Source of the DNA: Actinomycetes bacterium
GTDB lineage: Bacteria; Actinomycetota; Actinomycetes; Actinomycetales; Dermatophilaceae
Assembly: GCA_023420415.1 (NCBI GenBank)
Contig: JAEZWF010000042.1
Location: forward strand, 1 to 64,000
DNA length: 64,000 bases
Direction: 5' to 3'
The translations under genes were made by a program, and so were the position numbers. The notes beneath the pieces are model-generated. The model did no database searches. It was not told where the DNA came from and was given only the letters and a program-made list of their open reading frames with translations. This document shows, piece after piece, positions 40,960 through 48,874 of the stretch. How positions within the stretch are numbered: position 1 is the stretch's first letter; the number at the start of each line of letters is the position of its first letter.

Positions 40960-41465
40960 CAGGCTGCTCCTGCTTCGTCGGCCACCTGCCGCAGCCGCAG
41001 CAGCGCGATCTCGCGCAGCTGCGTCACGGTCTCCACACGTTCGGCCGCGTCGTCGTTGCCGAGCCGGCGCTCGAGCTCCGCCAGGATCTCGGGGGCCGAG
41101 CGACCCGCCGCCCGGATGATGAAGACCCGGTCGAACCGCTCTTCGTATGCCGCGTTGCCGGCGGCGAGCGCGCGGCTCACCTCCGCGTCGTGCGGGTCGA
41201 CCCCGGACTGCTCCCGCGCGCTCGCGGCGGCGTTGTGCCCCGCGCTCGCCCGCTCGCCGATCCGGGGGTGTCCCGCCAGGGCGGCGTCGAGCTCGTCGTC
41301 GGTGAGCTGCGCCGCCGCGGCAGCCGCCGCCTCCTCGAGCGCCGGCCACGCGGCATACGGGCGGCCGTCGCGCACCTCGGCCACCCACCGAGCGACCGGC
41401 AGGCACCCGCTGAGCACCCGCGCGGCCTCGTCGGCGGGCAGCGCGTTGAAGGCGGACAGGCTCAC
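40959..41465 (-). CDS. uraD: OHCU decarboxylase, stand-alone copy
   Basis: 168 residues from GTG 41465. Converts OHCU to (S)-allantoin. The catalytic His is kept in LAGHPRIG (His 66), and the Glu in SAREQSGV (Glu 85). The later RFDRVFIIRAAGRS replaces the usual (K)FGFPFVxxxxG core, and RRLGNDDAAERVETVTQLREIALLRL is the C-terminal helix. Start and stop are both fused to neighbours (GTGA and TGATG). A second UraD-like domain is fused to the permease just upstream, but lacks these residues. Confidence 0.92.
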   Translation of the reverse strand: MSLSAFNALPADEAARVLSGCLPVARWVAEVRDGRPYAAWPALEEAAAAAAAQLTDDELDAALAGHPRIGERASAGHNAAASAREQSGVDPHDAEVSRALAAGNAAYEERFDRVFIIRAAGRSAPEILAELERRLGNDDAAERVETVTQLREIALLRLRQVADEAGAA

Positions 41466-43414
41466 GACCCCTCCAGGAAGCGCGAGCGCGCGGACAGGAT
41501 CGGGTTGGCGTCGGCCACGAGGTCATCAAACCGGTAGCCGGCGATCTTCGCGATCTCGACCAGCGCGGCGGCGTGCTCCTGGGTGGGCGAGTTGCCCAGG
41601 CGGCTCCACCCCGTGCGCAGCATCTCGTCGAACGAGTCGCGGTCGCGCACGCACATGACGAGCGGGAACCCGAACCGGTCGCGGTACTGCGTGGTCAGCT
41701 CGGACAGCTCGTCGTGCTGGGCGTTGTCGAGGCGGGTGAGGCCCAGGATCGACTGGTCCCTGAGCGAGTCCTCACCTTCGGCGCCCTCGGCCACGCTGTC
41801 GGCACCCAGCGTCGGGTAGGTGTCGATCAGCTGCTTCTGCTCCTCCTCCGTCGCGGAGAACAACGCCTCCTGGAAGGCCCGGCGCAGATCGATGGTGTCG
41901 GTGAATGGCCTTGAGTCATAAGCCCTTTCGACCACCCACTGCGACCCTTGGAACAGCCCTCCGAAGGTCTCGACGAACTCCTCCTGGGTCATGCCGTTGA
42001 CCTCCGCCAGCCTCACCAGACCGGCGCCCGGGGCGCCCGCGACCGCCGGGCCGCGGCTGCGACCGACGTGGTGGAAGAGCAGGTTGAGGACGATGGCCGT
42101 GATCGAGCCGAGCGTGATGCCGGAGCCGAGGATGATCTGCGCCCAGCTCGGCACGGCCTTGGCGACGTCGGGCTGGGCCGTGACGTACATCGCCAGGCCG
42201 ATCGAGGTGGCCACGATCACGACGTTGCGGTGGTCGTGGAAGTCGACCCGCGACAGCGTCTGGAAACCGACGACCGCCACCGTGGCGAACATCGCCAGTG
42301 CCGCACCGCCGAGCACCGGGTGGGGGATGCCGGCGACGATCGCCCCGGCCTTGGGGATCAGTCCGATGACGATCATGATCACGCCCGCCGCCGCGACGAC
42401 GTAGCGGCTCTTGACGCGGGTCAGCCGCACCAGTCCGACGTTTTCGGCGAAGCACGTGTAGGGGAACGAGTTGAGCACGCCGCCGATGGTGGTGGCGAGG
42501 CCGTCGGCGCGCAGGGCGCGGGCGATGTCCTCGCGGCCTACCCGCTTCTCGACGATCTCGCCGGTCGCGAACACGTCACCGGTCGTCTCGACCGCGGTGA
42601 TGAGCATGACCACGATCATCGAGATGATCGCCGCGATCGAGAACTTGGGCCAGCCGAAGTAGAACGGCGTCGTGACGCCCAGCCAGCTCGAGTCACCCAC
42701 GCTGTCGAAGTGCGCGTCGCCCAGCACCCACGCCGCCAGCGTCCCGACGACCAGGCCCACGAGGACGGCCACGGTGGCCATGAACCCCTTGAAGACACGC
42801 TGGATCGCGACGATGAGGAACAGCGTGCCGAGCGCATAGGCGAGGTTCCGGCCGCTGGTCGGGTCGAGGTCCGGACCGGCGCCTCCTGCCGCGTCGGCTG
42901 CGGCCACGGGCAGCAGCGCGAGGCCGATGATCGAGATGACCGAGCCGGTGACGACCGGGGGGAAGAACCGGATGAGCCGGCTGAAGTACGGGGCGATGAG
43001 GAAGGTGAACAGCCCGGCGACGATGACGGCGCCGTAGATCACGAGCAGGCCGTCGGTGCCGCCACCGGCCGCGAGGCCGATCGCGATCATCGGTGAGACA
43101 GCGGTGAAGGTGACGCCCTGCAGCAGCGGCAGTCGCACGCCGACCTTCCAGAAGCCGACCGACTGGATGATCGAGGCGATCCCGCAGGTGAACAGGTCGG
43201 CGTTGATGAGGTGGATCAGCTGCTGGGTGTTGAGGCCGATCGCGCTGGCGAGCAGGATCGGCACGATGACCGCACCGGCGTAGAACGCCAGGACGTGCTG
43301 GAAGCCGTAGATGGCGAGCTTCGGTGCGGGCAGGACGTCGTCGACGGGGTGCTTGGACGCGCGCGCCGGGGTGGAACCGGCGCCGGACGTGGGGTTCGTG
43401 GCAGTGGCACTCAT
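41462..43414 (-). CDS. Urate/xanthine-type NCS2 permease fused to an OHCU-decarboxylase-like domain
   Basis: 650 residues from ATG 43414, 16 bases after uricase. Residues about 25-465 are a nucleobase-ascorbate transporter with about 12-14 helices; the family signature is intact in FAENVGLVRLTRVKSR. Residues 472-650 form an OHCU-decarboxylase-like domain (VNGMTQEEFVETFGGLFQGSQWV; YRDRFGFPLVMCVRDRDSFDEML; ALVEIAKIAGYRFDDLV). At the catalytic His position this domain has Tyr (DTYPTLG, near residue 533), and the EQ motif reads RDQ. The fused domain is thus probably non-catalytic or altered. It may tether the downstream enzymes at the urate importer (inference). Confidence 0.92.
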   Translation of the reverse strand: MSATATNPTSGAGSTPARASKHPVDDVLPAPKLAIYGFQHVLAFYAGAVIVPILLASAIGLNTQQLIHLINADLFTCGIASIIQSVGFWKVGVRLPLLQGVTFTAVSPMIAIGLAAGGGTDGLLVIYGAVIVAGLFTFLIAPYFSRLIRFFPPVVTGSVISIIGLALLPVAAADAAGGAGPDLDPTSGRNLAYALGTLFLIVAIQRVFKGFMATVAVLVGLVVGTLAAWVLGDAHFDSVGDSSWLGVTTPFYFGWPKFSIAAIISMIVVMLITAVETTGDVFATGEIVEKRVGREDIARALRADGLATTIGGVLNSFPYTCFAENVGLVRLTRVKSRYVVAAAGVIMIVIGLIPKAGAIVAGIPHPVLGGAALAMFATVAVVGFQTLSRVDFHDHRNVVIVATSIGLAMYVTAQPDVAKAVPSWAQIILGSGITLGSITAIVLNLLFHHVGRSRGPAVAGAPGAGLVRLAEVNGMTQEEFVETFGGLFQGSQWVVERAYDSRPFTDTIDLRRAFQEALFSATEEEQKQLIDTYPTLGADSVAEGAEGEDSLRDQSILGLTRLDNAQHDELSELTTQYRDRFGFPLVMCVRDRDSFDEMLRTGWSRLGNSPTQEHAAALVEIAKIAGYRFDDLVADANPILSARSRFLEGS

Positions 43415-43430
43415 GTGGTCTCGCCCCTTC

Positions 43431-44345
43431 TCAGCAGAAGCCCGGGACGGTCAGCCAGGCGTCGCCCGCATCGGAGCCACCGTCGCGCTGCACGGTCGCC
43501 TCGATCAGGCCGTAGGGCCGGTCGGCCGCGATGAAGACCTCGCCGTTGTTCTCGGTGCCGAACGGCGAGAGGTCGACGAGGAAGTGGTGCTTGTTGGGCG
43601 CCGAGAACTTGATCTCGGCCACCTCGGCGTGGGTGTCGAGCACGGCCGAGCCCATCGCGTAGAGCGACTCCTGCAACGCGCGGCTGTAGGTCGTGGCGAA
43701 CGTCTCGAGCATGACCCGCTTGATGTCGTCGTAGGACTTGTTCCAGTCGACGTCGTAGCTGCCACCGGCGGGCGCCTCGTAGCGCCAGCGCGCGACGAGC
43801 GACGTCGCGAGGATCCGGTCGTCGGTCTCTTGCAGCGTCGTGTACTCGTCCTTGAGGTAGCCCTTGAACTCCGAGCCGGTCGACTTGAGGACGACAAGGT
43901 CCTTCAGGCCCGACACGACCCACGCCTGGTCGCCCGCGCGGTCACGGGTCACGACGGTGGTGCGCACCTCGCCGCCGCGGCGCACGAACGCGTGGTCGTG
44001 ACCCTGCCCGTCGACGCTGATGCGGTCCCAGGCGTACTCCTCGACCTCGATGCGGCTGCTGGACGCGGCCTCGCACGCCTCGAGGAAGCGGGCACCGAGC
44101 GCGAGCGCGTAGTCCTCGGGCGAGGTGACCCCGTGCTCCTTGGCGAACGCGAACGCGGTGTTCTTCTGGGTGTCGGTCGGCAGCACCGCGGCCTGGTCAC
44201 CGGTGGTGTGCGCGTCACCGAACGCGCCGCGCAGGGCGGTCGAGACGTTGAGGTCGCGGATCTCGTGCCGGGCGGTGTCGCGGTAGACCCGCACGACACG
44301 GTTCTCCGCCTTCCCGTACTGGTTGGGGCCGAGGACGTAGCTCAT
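43431..44345 (-). CDS. uox: Urate oxidase (uricase)
   Basis: 304 residues from ATG 44345. Cofactor-free oxidation of urate to 5-hydroxyisourate. LGPNQYGKAENRVVRVYRD has the catalytic Lys, LPTDTQKNTAFAFAKEHG the catalytic Thr, and SAPNKHHFLVDLSPF the His. GLKDLVVLKSTGSEFKGYLKDEYTTLQETDDRI is the substrate region. Leads the operon uox-permease/UraD-like-uraD-pucM. Its upstream region has two TTTCC-type operators and the TCAACA-TGTTGA palindrome. Confidence 0.97.
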   Translation of the reverse strand: MSYVLGPNQYGKAENRVVRVYRDTARHEIRDLNVSTALRGAFGDAHTTGDQAAVLPTDTQKNTAFAFAKEHGVTSPEDYALALGARFLEACEAASSSRIEVEEYAWDRISVDGQGHDHAFVRRGGEVRTTVVTRDRAGDQAWVVSGLKDLVVLKSTGSEFKGYLKDEYTTLQETDDRILATSLVARWRYEAPAGGSYDVDWNKSYDDIKRVMLETFATTYSRALQESLYAMGSAVLDTHAEVAEIKFSAPNKHHFLVDLSPFGTENNGEVFIAADRPYGLIEATVQRDGGSDAGDAWLTVPGFC

Positions 44346-44657
44346 GGGTGCGCTCCTTTGCGCGAGGGGTGAGCGTGGGGCTGCGATCCGGCGGCGGCGA
44401 GCGGCGGGTGGGTGGCGCCTGCGCCGGTATGCCGCGTGGCGCGGGATGAGCGCCTCAGTCGCGTTTCCGGATCGTGGAAACCTGTTTACGAATGCTGGAA
44501 CGGTACGCCCGCCAGCCCCCCGCGTCAACAGTTTGTTGAAGTCCGCTTCGCGGCAACTTTGGCCCGAAGTTCGTAGACGCCGGGAAGGTTCCCAGCACTG
44601 GCGGACATTGGCCCAAAGTTCGTGGGCGCGCGTCCCCGGTCAGTCCTACGGTCAGGA
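44346..44657. promoter_or_regulatory. Uricase promoter region with stacked operators and a direct repeat
   Basis: 312 bases between uox and sugE. Contents: GTTTCCGGATCGTGGAAAC at 44462-44480, a weaker second copy GTTTACGAATGCTGGAAC at 44484-44501, the palindrome TCAACAGTTTGTTGA at 44525-44539, and two 22-base direct repeats at 44559-44580 and 44608-44629 (19 of 22 identical, both starting TTGGCCC and containing AAGTTCGT). No gene is visible in either direction. The density of sites suggests multi-input control of urate breakdown. Confidence 0.65.
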
Positions 44658-44659
44658 CT
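44642..44659. terminator. Short hairpin at the sugE stop
   Basis: AGTCCT and AGGACT flank a 6-base loop and overlap the last codon of sugE. The stem is short, so this is a weak terminator candidate. Confidence 0.35.
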
Positions 44660-44972
44660 AGTGGAGCAGCTTGAGGCCGACGACGCAGCCGACGATGCCC
44701 AGGATGAGCAGCACCTTGAGCAACGACGCCGGCTCCTCGCCGGTCGCCATCGCGAACGCGACGGTGAGGGCGGCACCGATGCCCACCCACACGGCATACG
44801 ACGTCCCAACGGGTAGCTCGCGCATCGCGTAGGCGAGCCCGCCCATGCTCAGCACCAGTGCGACGCCGAAGACGACGGTCGGTCCCAGCTTGCTGAAGCC
44901 CTCGGACTTGCCGAGCGCGGTGGCCCAGACGGCTTCGAGCACGCCCGAGATGACGAGCACGATCCACGACAT
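44658..44972 (-). CDS. sugE: Small multidrug resistance family guanidinium exporter (SugE/Gdx)
   Basis: 104 residues from ATG 44972. Four-helix SMR protein: WIVLVISGVLEAVWATALGKSEGF (with the essential membrane Glu), then MRELPVGTSYAVWVGIGAALTVAFAMATGEE. The SugE/Gdx subgroup exports guanidinium by proton antiport. A guanidine-III riboswitch occupies the 5' leader and overlaps the ribosome-binding region, which makes guanidinium by far the most likely substrate. Confidence 0.93.
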   Translation of the reverse strand: MSWIVLVISGVLEAVWATALGKSEGFSKLGPTVVFGVALVLSMGGLAYAMRELPVGTSYAVWVGIGAALTVAFAMATGEEPASLLKVLLILGIVGCVVGLKLLH

Positions 44973-44985
44973 GACGACTCTCCTT

Positions 44986-45029
44986 GGCGTCGTCTTGTCG
45001 AGGGACCGGGTACGACACCGCTCGTCCGG
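44986..45029 (-). ncRNA. Guanidine-III (ykkC-III) riboswitch
   Basis: The minus-strand leader of sugE reads CCGGACGAG, then GGTGTCGT, GTACCCGG, a short linker and GACAAGACGACGCC. This matches the ykkC-III consensus: CCGGACGAG, an 8-bp helix GGTGTCGT/ACGACGCC, the conserved ACCCGG and ACAAGACG. The 3' strand of the helix ends directly at AAGGAGAG, the sugE ribosome-binding site, so ligand-stabilised folding should control translation initiation, as shown for this class. Recognised from memory of the consensus, not by a covariance search. Confidence 0.88.
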
Positions 45030-45110
45030 GGACCGATCGAGGTCCTGTTCGTCAGGTTCTCAAACTCCCCCGGCCGGGGCAAAGCGGGGAGCCCGATGGT
45101 GACGAATCTG

Positions 45111-45479
45111 TCACTGCGACAGGCCGATCCAGCGCGCGGCGGCCTCGTAGCAGTCGGCCGGGGTGTCGTTGAAGGCGATGGCTGCGGTGGGCGCGTGCCT
45201 ACGGACGAGGTTGACCACCAACTCGAGGAGCCGGTTGTCGCCACGGATGCCGCCACCGATCACGACGCACTCCCACGCGTGCTGGCCTAGGGCTCTCGTC
45301 AGCACGGCCGGGACGTCGTCGCTGCCGTCGAGACCGACGAGGCAGTATGCCGCCGCGACGCCTTGCGCCTCGAACTTCGCCTTCCCGGCCGCAATGCCGT
45401 CGGCGATCGGCTGCGGGTCCCACGGACCCGGCACCCGGTGGGGGTCGAGTCCCAGGACGAGAATCCTCGGCTCAGGCAT
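45111..45479 (-). CDS. Conserved hypothetical protein in the uricase region
   Basis: 122 residues from ATG 45479, overlapping the stop of the HTH protein gene by 8 bases. Starts MPEPRILVLGLDPHRVPGPWDP and contains CVVIGGGIRGDNRLLELVVNLVRRHAP and FNDTPADCYEAAARWIG, an alternating strand-helix pattern suggesting a small Rossmann-like or flavodoxin-like fold. I do not recognise a functional family. It is co-transcribed with a regulator and a likely purine-pathway aldolase. Confidence 0.75.
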   Translation of the reverse strand: MPEPRILVLGLDPHRVPGPWDPQPIADGIAAGKAKFEAQGVAAAYCLVGLDGSDDVPAVLTRALGQHAWECVVIGGGIRGDNRLLELVVNLVRRHAPTAAIAFNDTPADCYEAAARWIGLSQ

Positions 45480-45990
45480 CGGCGGCGGTCTCGCGGATGC
45501 GGTTGAGGTAGTTGTAGACCGTGAACCGGGTGAGGCCCATCGCCTCGGCCACGGTCTCGGCGCTGCGGCGCATCTCGAAGGCGCCGCGCTCCTCCAGCAG
45601 GCGCACCGCGTGCTGCTTCTCGGGGCGAGACAGGGTGTCGAGTGGACCGCCCAGCTCGGCCTGCACATCGGCGATGAGGCGAGCCAGGCCGTCGGTGAGA
45701 TCCGTTGCGGCTGAAGGAGCCTGGGCGGGGTCCTGTCCAGCCGCAGGGGTGTCGGCGTCGGCCAGCGTGAGGGTCACCCGGGTGGCGCCGTTGGCCATGG
45801 CGGCCTTGAGGGCGGCGCCCACCGCGTCGACCACCTCGTCGCACTCGCCCACCACCGAGGTACCCAGCGGTCCCAGGTCCGGCGACAACCCGGCATACCC
45901 GAGGGCATCAGCCGCCGAGGTGACGTGGGCGGGCAGCGACTCGTCCTCGCCGTGGAACGGTTCGGTCGTGAACTCGGCGCGCACCCGCAT
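45472..45990 (-). CDS. Regulator: thiamine-binding-like (YkoF/MTH1187-type) domain fused to a YheO-type HTH
   Basis: 172 residues from ATG 45990. Residues 1-77 (VRAEFTTEPFHGEDESLPAHVTSAADALG through ATRVTLTLADA) resemble the small ferredoxin-fold thiamine-binding YkoF/MTH1187 family. A linker follows, and residues 115-172 carry a HTH like that of YheO/DauR proteins (LSRPEKQHAVRLLEERGAFEMRRSAETVAEAMG then LTRFTVYNYLNRIRE). A ligand-sensing transcription regulator is inferred. It is a candidate reader of the TCAACA-TGTTGA sites. Located 10 bases after the DUF6986 gene. Confidence 0.75.
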   Translation of the reverse strand: MRVRAEFTTEPFHGEDESLPAHVTSAADALGYAGLSPDLGPLGTSVVGECDEVVDAVGAALKAAMANGATRVTLTLADADTPAAGQDPAQAPSAATDLTDGLARLIADVQAELGGPLDTLSRPEKQHAVRLLEERGAFEMRRSAETVAEAMGLTRFTVYNYLNRIRETAADA

Positions 45991-46000
45991 GCGCGCGACG

Positions 46001-47293
46001 CTACCCCTTCGGCTGGGGAGCGCGGCGAGCGAGGACGTCGATCGCGGCCCGGTCGAGACCCGTCAGCTCACGCACCTCGGCCTCGTCGACGGCGCCGCAG
46101 TCGAGCCCGCGGACGATGAAGTCCGACAGCGCCCGCGCCGTGGCTGGCTCGTCCATGACCCCCGCGTCGACCTGGCCGACGTAGTTGCGCAGCCGTTCCG
46201 CCGCCGAGGGCAGTCCCTCCCGGAAGAAGGCGTAGGTCGCGGCATACCGGCTCGGCAGCTGGGCGGGGTGCAGGTCCCAGCCCTGGTAGTAGCCCCGCTC
46301 GAGCGAGCGCCGCACGAGCCGCGCGTGCAGCGCCCAGGCCGCGCGCACCCGCTCGGTCGACCCGACCGGGAGGATGTTGGTCGAGCCGTCGGAGAGCCGC
46401 ACGCCGGTGCCCGCGGCCGCGACCTGCATGACGGCCTTGGCGTGGTCGGCACCGGGGTGTTCCATCGACTGGTAGGCCGCGGCGATGCCAAGCGACGCGG
46501 AGTAGTCGTAGGTGCCGTAGTGCAGCCCAGTGCAGCGACCGGCCGACGCGTGGACCATGCGGGCGACGGGCGCGGTGCCGTCCGGGCCGAGGATTGACTG
46601 CGGCGTCTCGACCTGGATCTCGAACTGCACCGCACCGGACGCCAGCTCCAGCGACTGCTCGATGCGCTCGCACGCCACCACCATCGCCTCGACCTGCTCC
46701 ACCGACGTCACCTTGGGCAACGTGACGACGAAACCCGTTGGGAGAGTGCCGTTCTCAGCAATGACGGAGAGGAAGCCCACGAGGGTGCGTATGCCGCGGG
46801 CGCGCGTGGGTGCCTCGAAGGACTTGAAGCGGATGCCGGTGAAGGGCGCGCCGCTGCCGCGGTCGGCGGCCTCACGCAGCGCGGCCACCGCGGCCTCGAC
46901 CGCGGCATCCTCGTCGGCGTCCGGTCGGGCGCCGTAGCCGTCCTCGAAGTCGACCCGCAGGTCCTCGACCGGCTCGGCCGTTAGCTTGGCCCGCACCCGT
47001 CGCTCGACCTCGTCCGAGAGCTCGGGCGCCAGACCGACGGCCTCGGCGAAGGCGTCACCGCCACCGTGCTCGTCGAGGGCGGCGAGGGCCTCGCGCCCCC
47101 ACTGCGGCACCAGGTCAGCGGTCACCCGGTCGGCCGGCACGTAGACGGTGTGCACCGGTTGGCGGGTCGGACGCTCACCCGGGAACTGTTGCGCCAGTGC
47201 GGCATCCGCCGCGGCGAGGCGCTGGTCGAGCTCCCCCGTCAGGCTGGTCAGCAGGTCGTCGTCCTGCGTCGCGTCGCGATCCACACTCGTCAC
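46001..47293 (-). CDS. DUF6986 family, HpcH/CitE-like aldolase-fold protein
   Basis: 430 residues from GTG 47293, overlapping the malic enzyme stop as GTGA. The TIM-barrel features of the HpcH/HpaI-CitE group can be seen: DLRVDFEDGYGARPDADED (acidic metal loop), FVVTLPKVTSVEQVEAMV, and VQFEIQVETPQSILGPDG with the conserved Glu. GRCTGLHYGTYDYSASLGI is diagnostic for DUF6986. Many relatives cleave or join glyoxylate or acetyl-CoA units, so a C-C lyase acting on a glyoxylate- or ureide-derived compound fits the neighbourhood, but the reaction is not known. Confidence 0.82.
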   Translation of the reverse strand: MTSVDRDATQDDDLLTSLTGELDQRLAAADAALAQQFPGERPTRQPVHTVYVPADRVTADLVPQWGREALAALDEHGGGDAFAEAVGLAPELSDEVERRVRAKLTAEPVEDLRVDFEDGYGARPDADEDAAVEAAVAALREAADRGSGAPFTGIRFKSFEAPTRARGIRTLVGFLSVIAENGTLPTGFVVTLPKVTSVEQVEAMVVACERIEQSLELASGAVQFEIQVETPQSILGPDGTAPVARMVHASAGRCTGLHYGTYDYSASLGIAAAYQSMEHPGADHAKAVMQVAAAGTGVRLSDGSTNILPVGSTERVRAAWALHARLVRRSLERGYYQGWDLHPAQLPSRYAATYAFFREGLPSAAERLRNYVGQVDAGVMDEPATARALSDFIVRGLDCGAVDEAEVRELTGLDRAAIDVLARRAPQPKG

Positions 47294-48720
47294 CGCGCCT
47301 TCTCGTCGTCGATCTCGGGGTCGGCGTGCCCGGTCTCCTCGGCGGCCTCGCGCACCGCGGTCGCCACCGCCGGGGCCACCTCCGGGTCGAACACGCTCGG
47401 CACGATGTAGCTCGCGTTGAGCTCGTCCGGGTGCACGCAGTCGGCGATCGCGGTCGCGGCAGCGATCATCATGGCGTCGGTGATGTCGCGGGCACCGGCG
47501 TCGAGCAGGCCGCGGAAGAAGCCCGGGAAGGCCAGGACGTTGTTGATCTGGTTGGCGTAGTCGGAGCGTCCGGTCGCGACCACGGCCGCGGTGCGGCTCG
47601 CCGCGACCGGGTCGACCTCGGGGTCGGGGTTGGCCAGGGCGAAGACGATGGCGTCCTTGGCCATGGTCGCGATGTCCTCCCCGTCAAGGAGGTTCGGGGC
47701 GGAGACCCCGATGAAGACGTCAGCTCCGGTCAGCACCTCCTTCAGGGTGCCGCGGACGCCACGAGGGTTGGTGTGCCTCGCGATCCAGCCGCGGAACTCG
47801 TCGCTGTGCTGGGTCGCCGGGTCGGGGTCGAGAGCTCCGTGGCGGTCGCAGCCGACGATGTCGGTGAACCCCTGGGCGTCGAGCAGCCGCACGATGGCGT
47901 GTCCGGCCGCTCCCACCCCGGACACGACGACCTTGACGTCCTCGGGCTTCTTGCCCACGACCCGCAGGGCGTTGGTCAGCGCCGCGAGGACCACGATCGC
48001 CGTGCCGTGCTGGTCGTCGTGGAAGACCGGGATGTCCAGCTCGTCGCGCAGCCGCTGCTCGATCTCGAAGCAGCGCGGCGCAGAGATGTCCTCGAGGTTG
48101 ATGCCGCCGTAGACCGGGGCGACCGCCTTGACGGTGCGGATGATCTCCTCGGTGTCCTGCGTGTCGAGGCAGACCGGCCAGGCATCCACCCCGGCGAACT
48201 GCTTGAAGAGCGCGGCCTTGCCCTCCATGACCGGCAGCGCGGCCTCGGGCCCGATGTTGCCGAGACCGAGCACCGCAGACCCGTCGGTGACGACCGCGAC
48301 CGTGTTGCGCTTGATCGTGAGTCGCCTTGCGTCGTCAGGGTTTTCGGCAATCGCCATGCAGACCCGGGCGACGCCGGGGGTATACGCACGGGACAGGTCG
48401 TCGCGGTGCTTGAGCGGCACCGTCGGCACCACCTCGAGCTTGCCGCCGAGGTGCAGCAGGAAGGTGCGGTCGCTCACCTTGCGTACGGTGACGCCGGGCA
48501 CGGCGGCGATCCGGTCGGTGATGCGGTCGGCGTGCTCGGCGTCGGAGGCGTTGCACGTCACGTCGACGACGAGGCTCCCCGCGCGCGACTCGACGACGTC
48601 GAGGGCGGTCAGGGCGCCACCGGCCTCGGCGACGGCGGCGGCCAGCACCCCGGTCGTGTCGACCGCCGCGGGCGCCTGGACCCGGACGGTGATGGAGTAC
48701 CCGGGGCTCGGAGCCGCCAT
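47290..48720 (-). CDS. NAD(P)-dependent malic enzyme with N-terminal ACT domain
   Basis: 476 residues from ATG 48720. Oxidative decarboxylation of malate to pyruvate. Residues 1-90 form an ACT-like regulatory domain (YSITVRVQAPAAVDTTGVLAAAVAEAGGALTALDVVES). The catalytic part has LSRAYTPGVARVCMAIAE, VAVVTDGSAVLGLGNIGPEAALPVMEGKA, VFHDDQHGTAIVVLAAL and the Rossmann VVVSGVGAAGHAIVRLL. It takes malate made by AceB toward pyruvate, and carries an IclR-type operator 14 bases upstream of its start. Confidence 0.94.
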   Translation of the reverse strand: MAAPSPGYSITVRVQAPAAVDTTGVLAAAVAEAGGALTALDVVESRAGSLVVDVTCNASDAEHADRITDRIAAVPGVTVRKVSDRTFLLHLGGKLEVVPTVPLKHRDDLSRAYTPGVARVCMAIAENPDDARRLTIKRNTVAVVTDGSAVLGLGNIGPEAALPVMEGKAALFKQFAGVDAWPVCLDTQDTEEIIRTVKAVAPVYGGINLEDISAPRCFEIEQRLRDELDIPVFHDDQHGTAIVVLAALTNALRVVGKKPEDVKVVVSGVGAAGHAIVRLLDAQGFTDIVGCDRHGALDPDPATQHSDEFRGWIARHTNPRGVRGTLKEVLTGADVFIGVSAPNLLDGEDIATMAKDAIVFALANPDPEVDPVAASRTAAVVATGRSDYANQINNVLAFPGFFRGLLDAGARDITDAMMIAAATAIADCVHPDELNASYIVPSVFDPEVAPAVATAVREAAEETGHADPEIDDEKAR

Positions 48721-48734
48721 GACAGACCTCGCAC

Positions 48735-48753
48735 TTCCACGATACGGATTCCT
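48735..48753. promoter_or_regulatory. IclR-type operator upstream of malic enzyme
   Basis: CTTCCACGATACGGATTCC on the plus strand matches the reverse complement of the hyi site (TTTCCACTATACGGAAA) with changes mainly in the outer arms. It lies directly upstream of the malic enzyme start codon. Confidence 0.65.
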
Positions 48754-48874
48754 GATTCTGACAAGTGGAAGGGTAGGCCGTGGTGCCGTGCCCCGACAAG
48801 CGCGGCACGGCATACGAGACGACGAAGCCCACCGGCCCCGCACGAACCGTGCGGTTACTGTGCGACCCGTGACC

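Noticed and set aside
48128..48874. Long N-terminal extension of the PaaX gene on the plus strand
   Set aside because: It is antisense to malic enzyme and crosses the IclR-type operator; the PaaX domain starts at the ATG near 48875.
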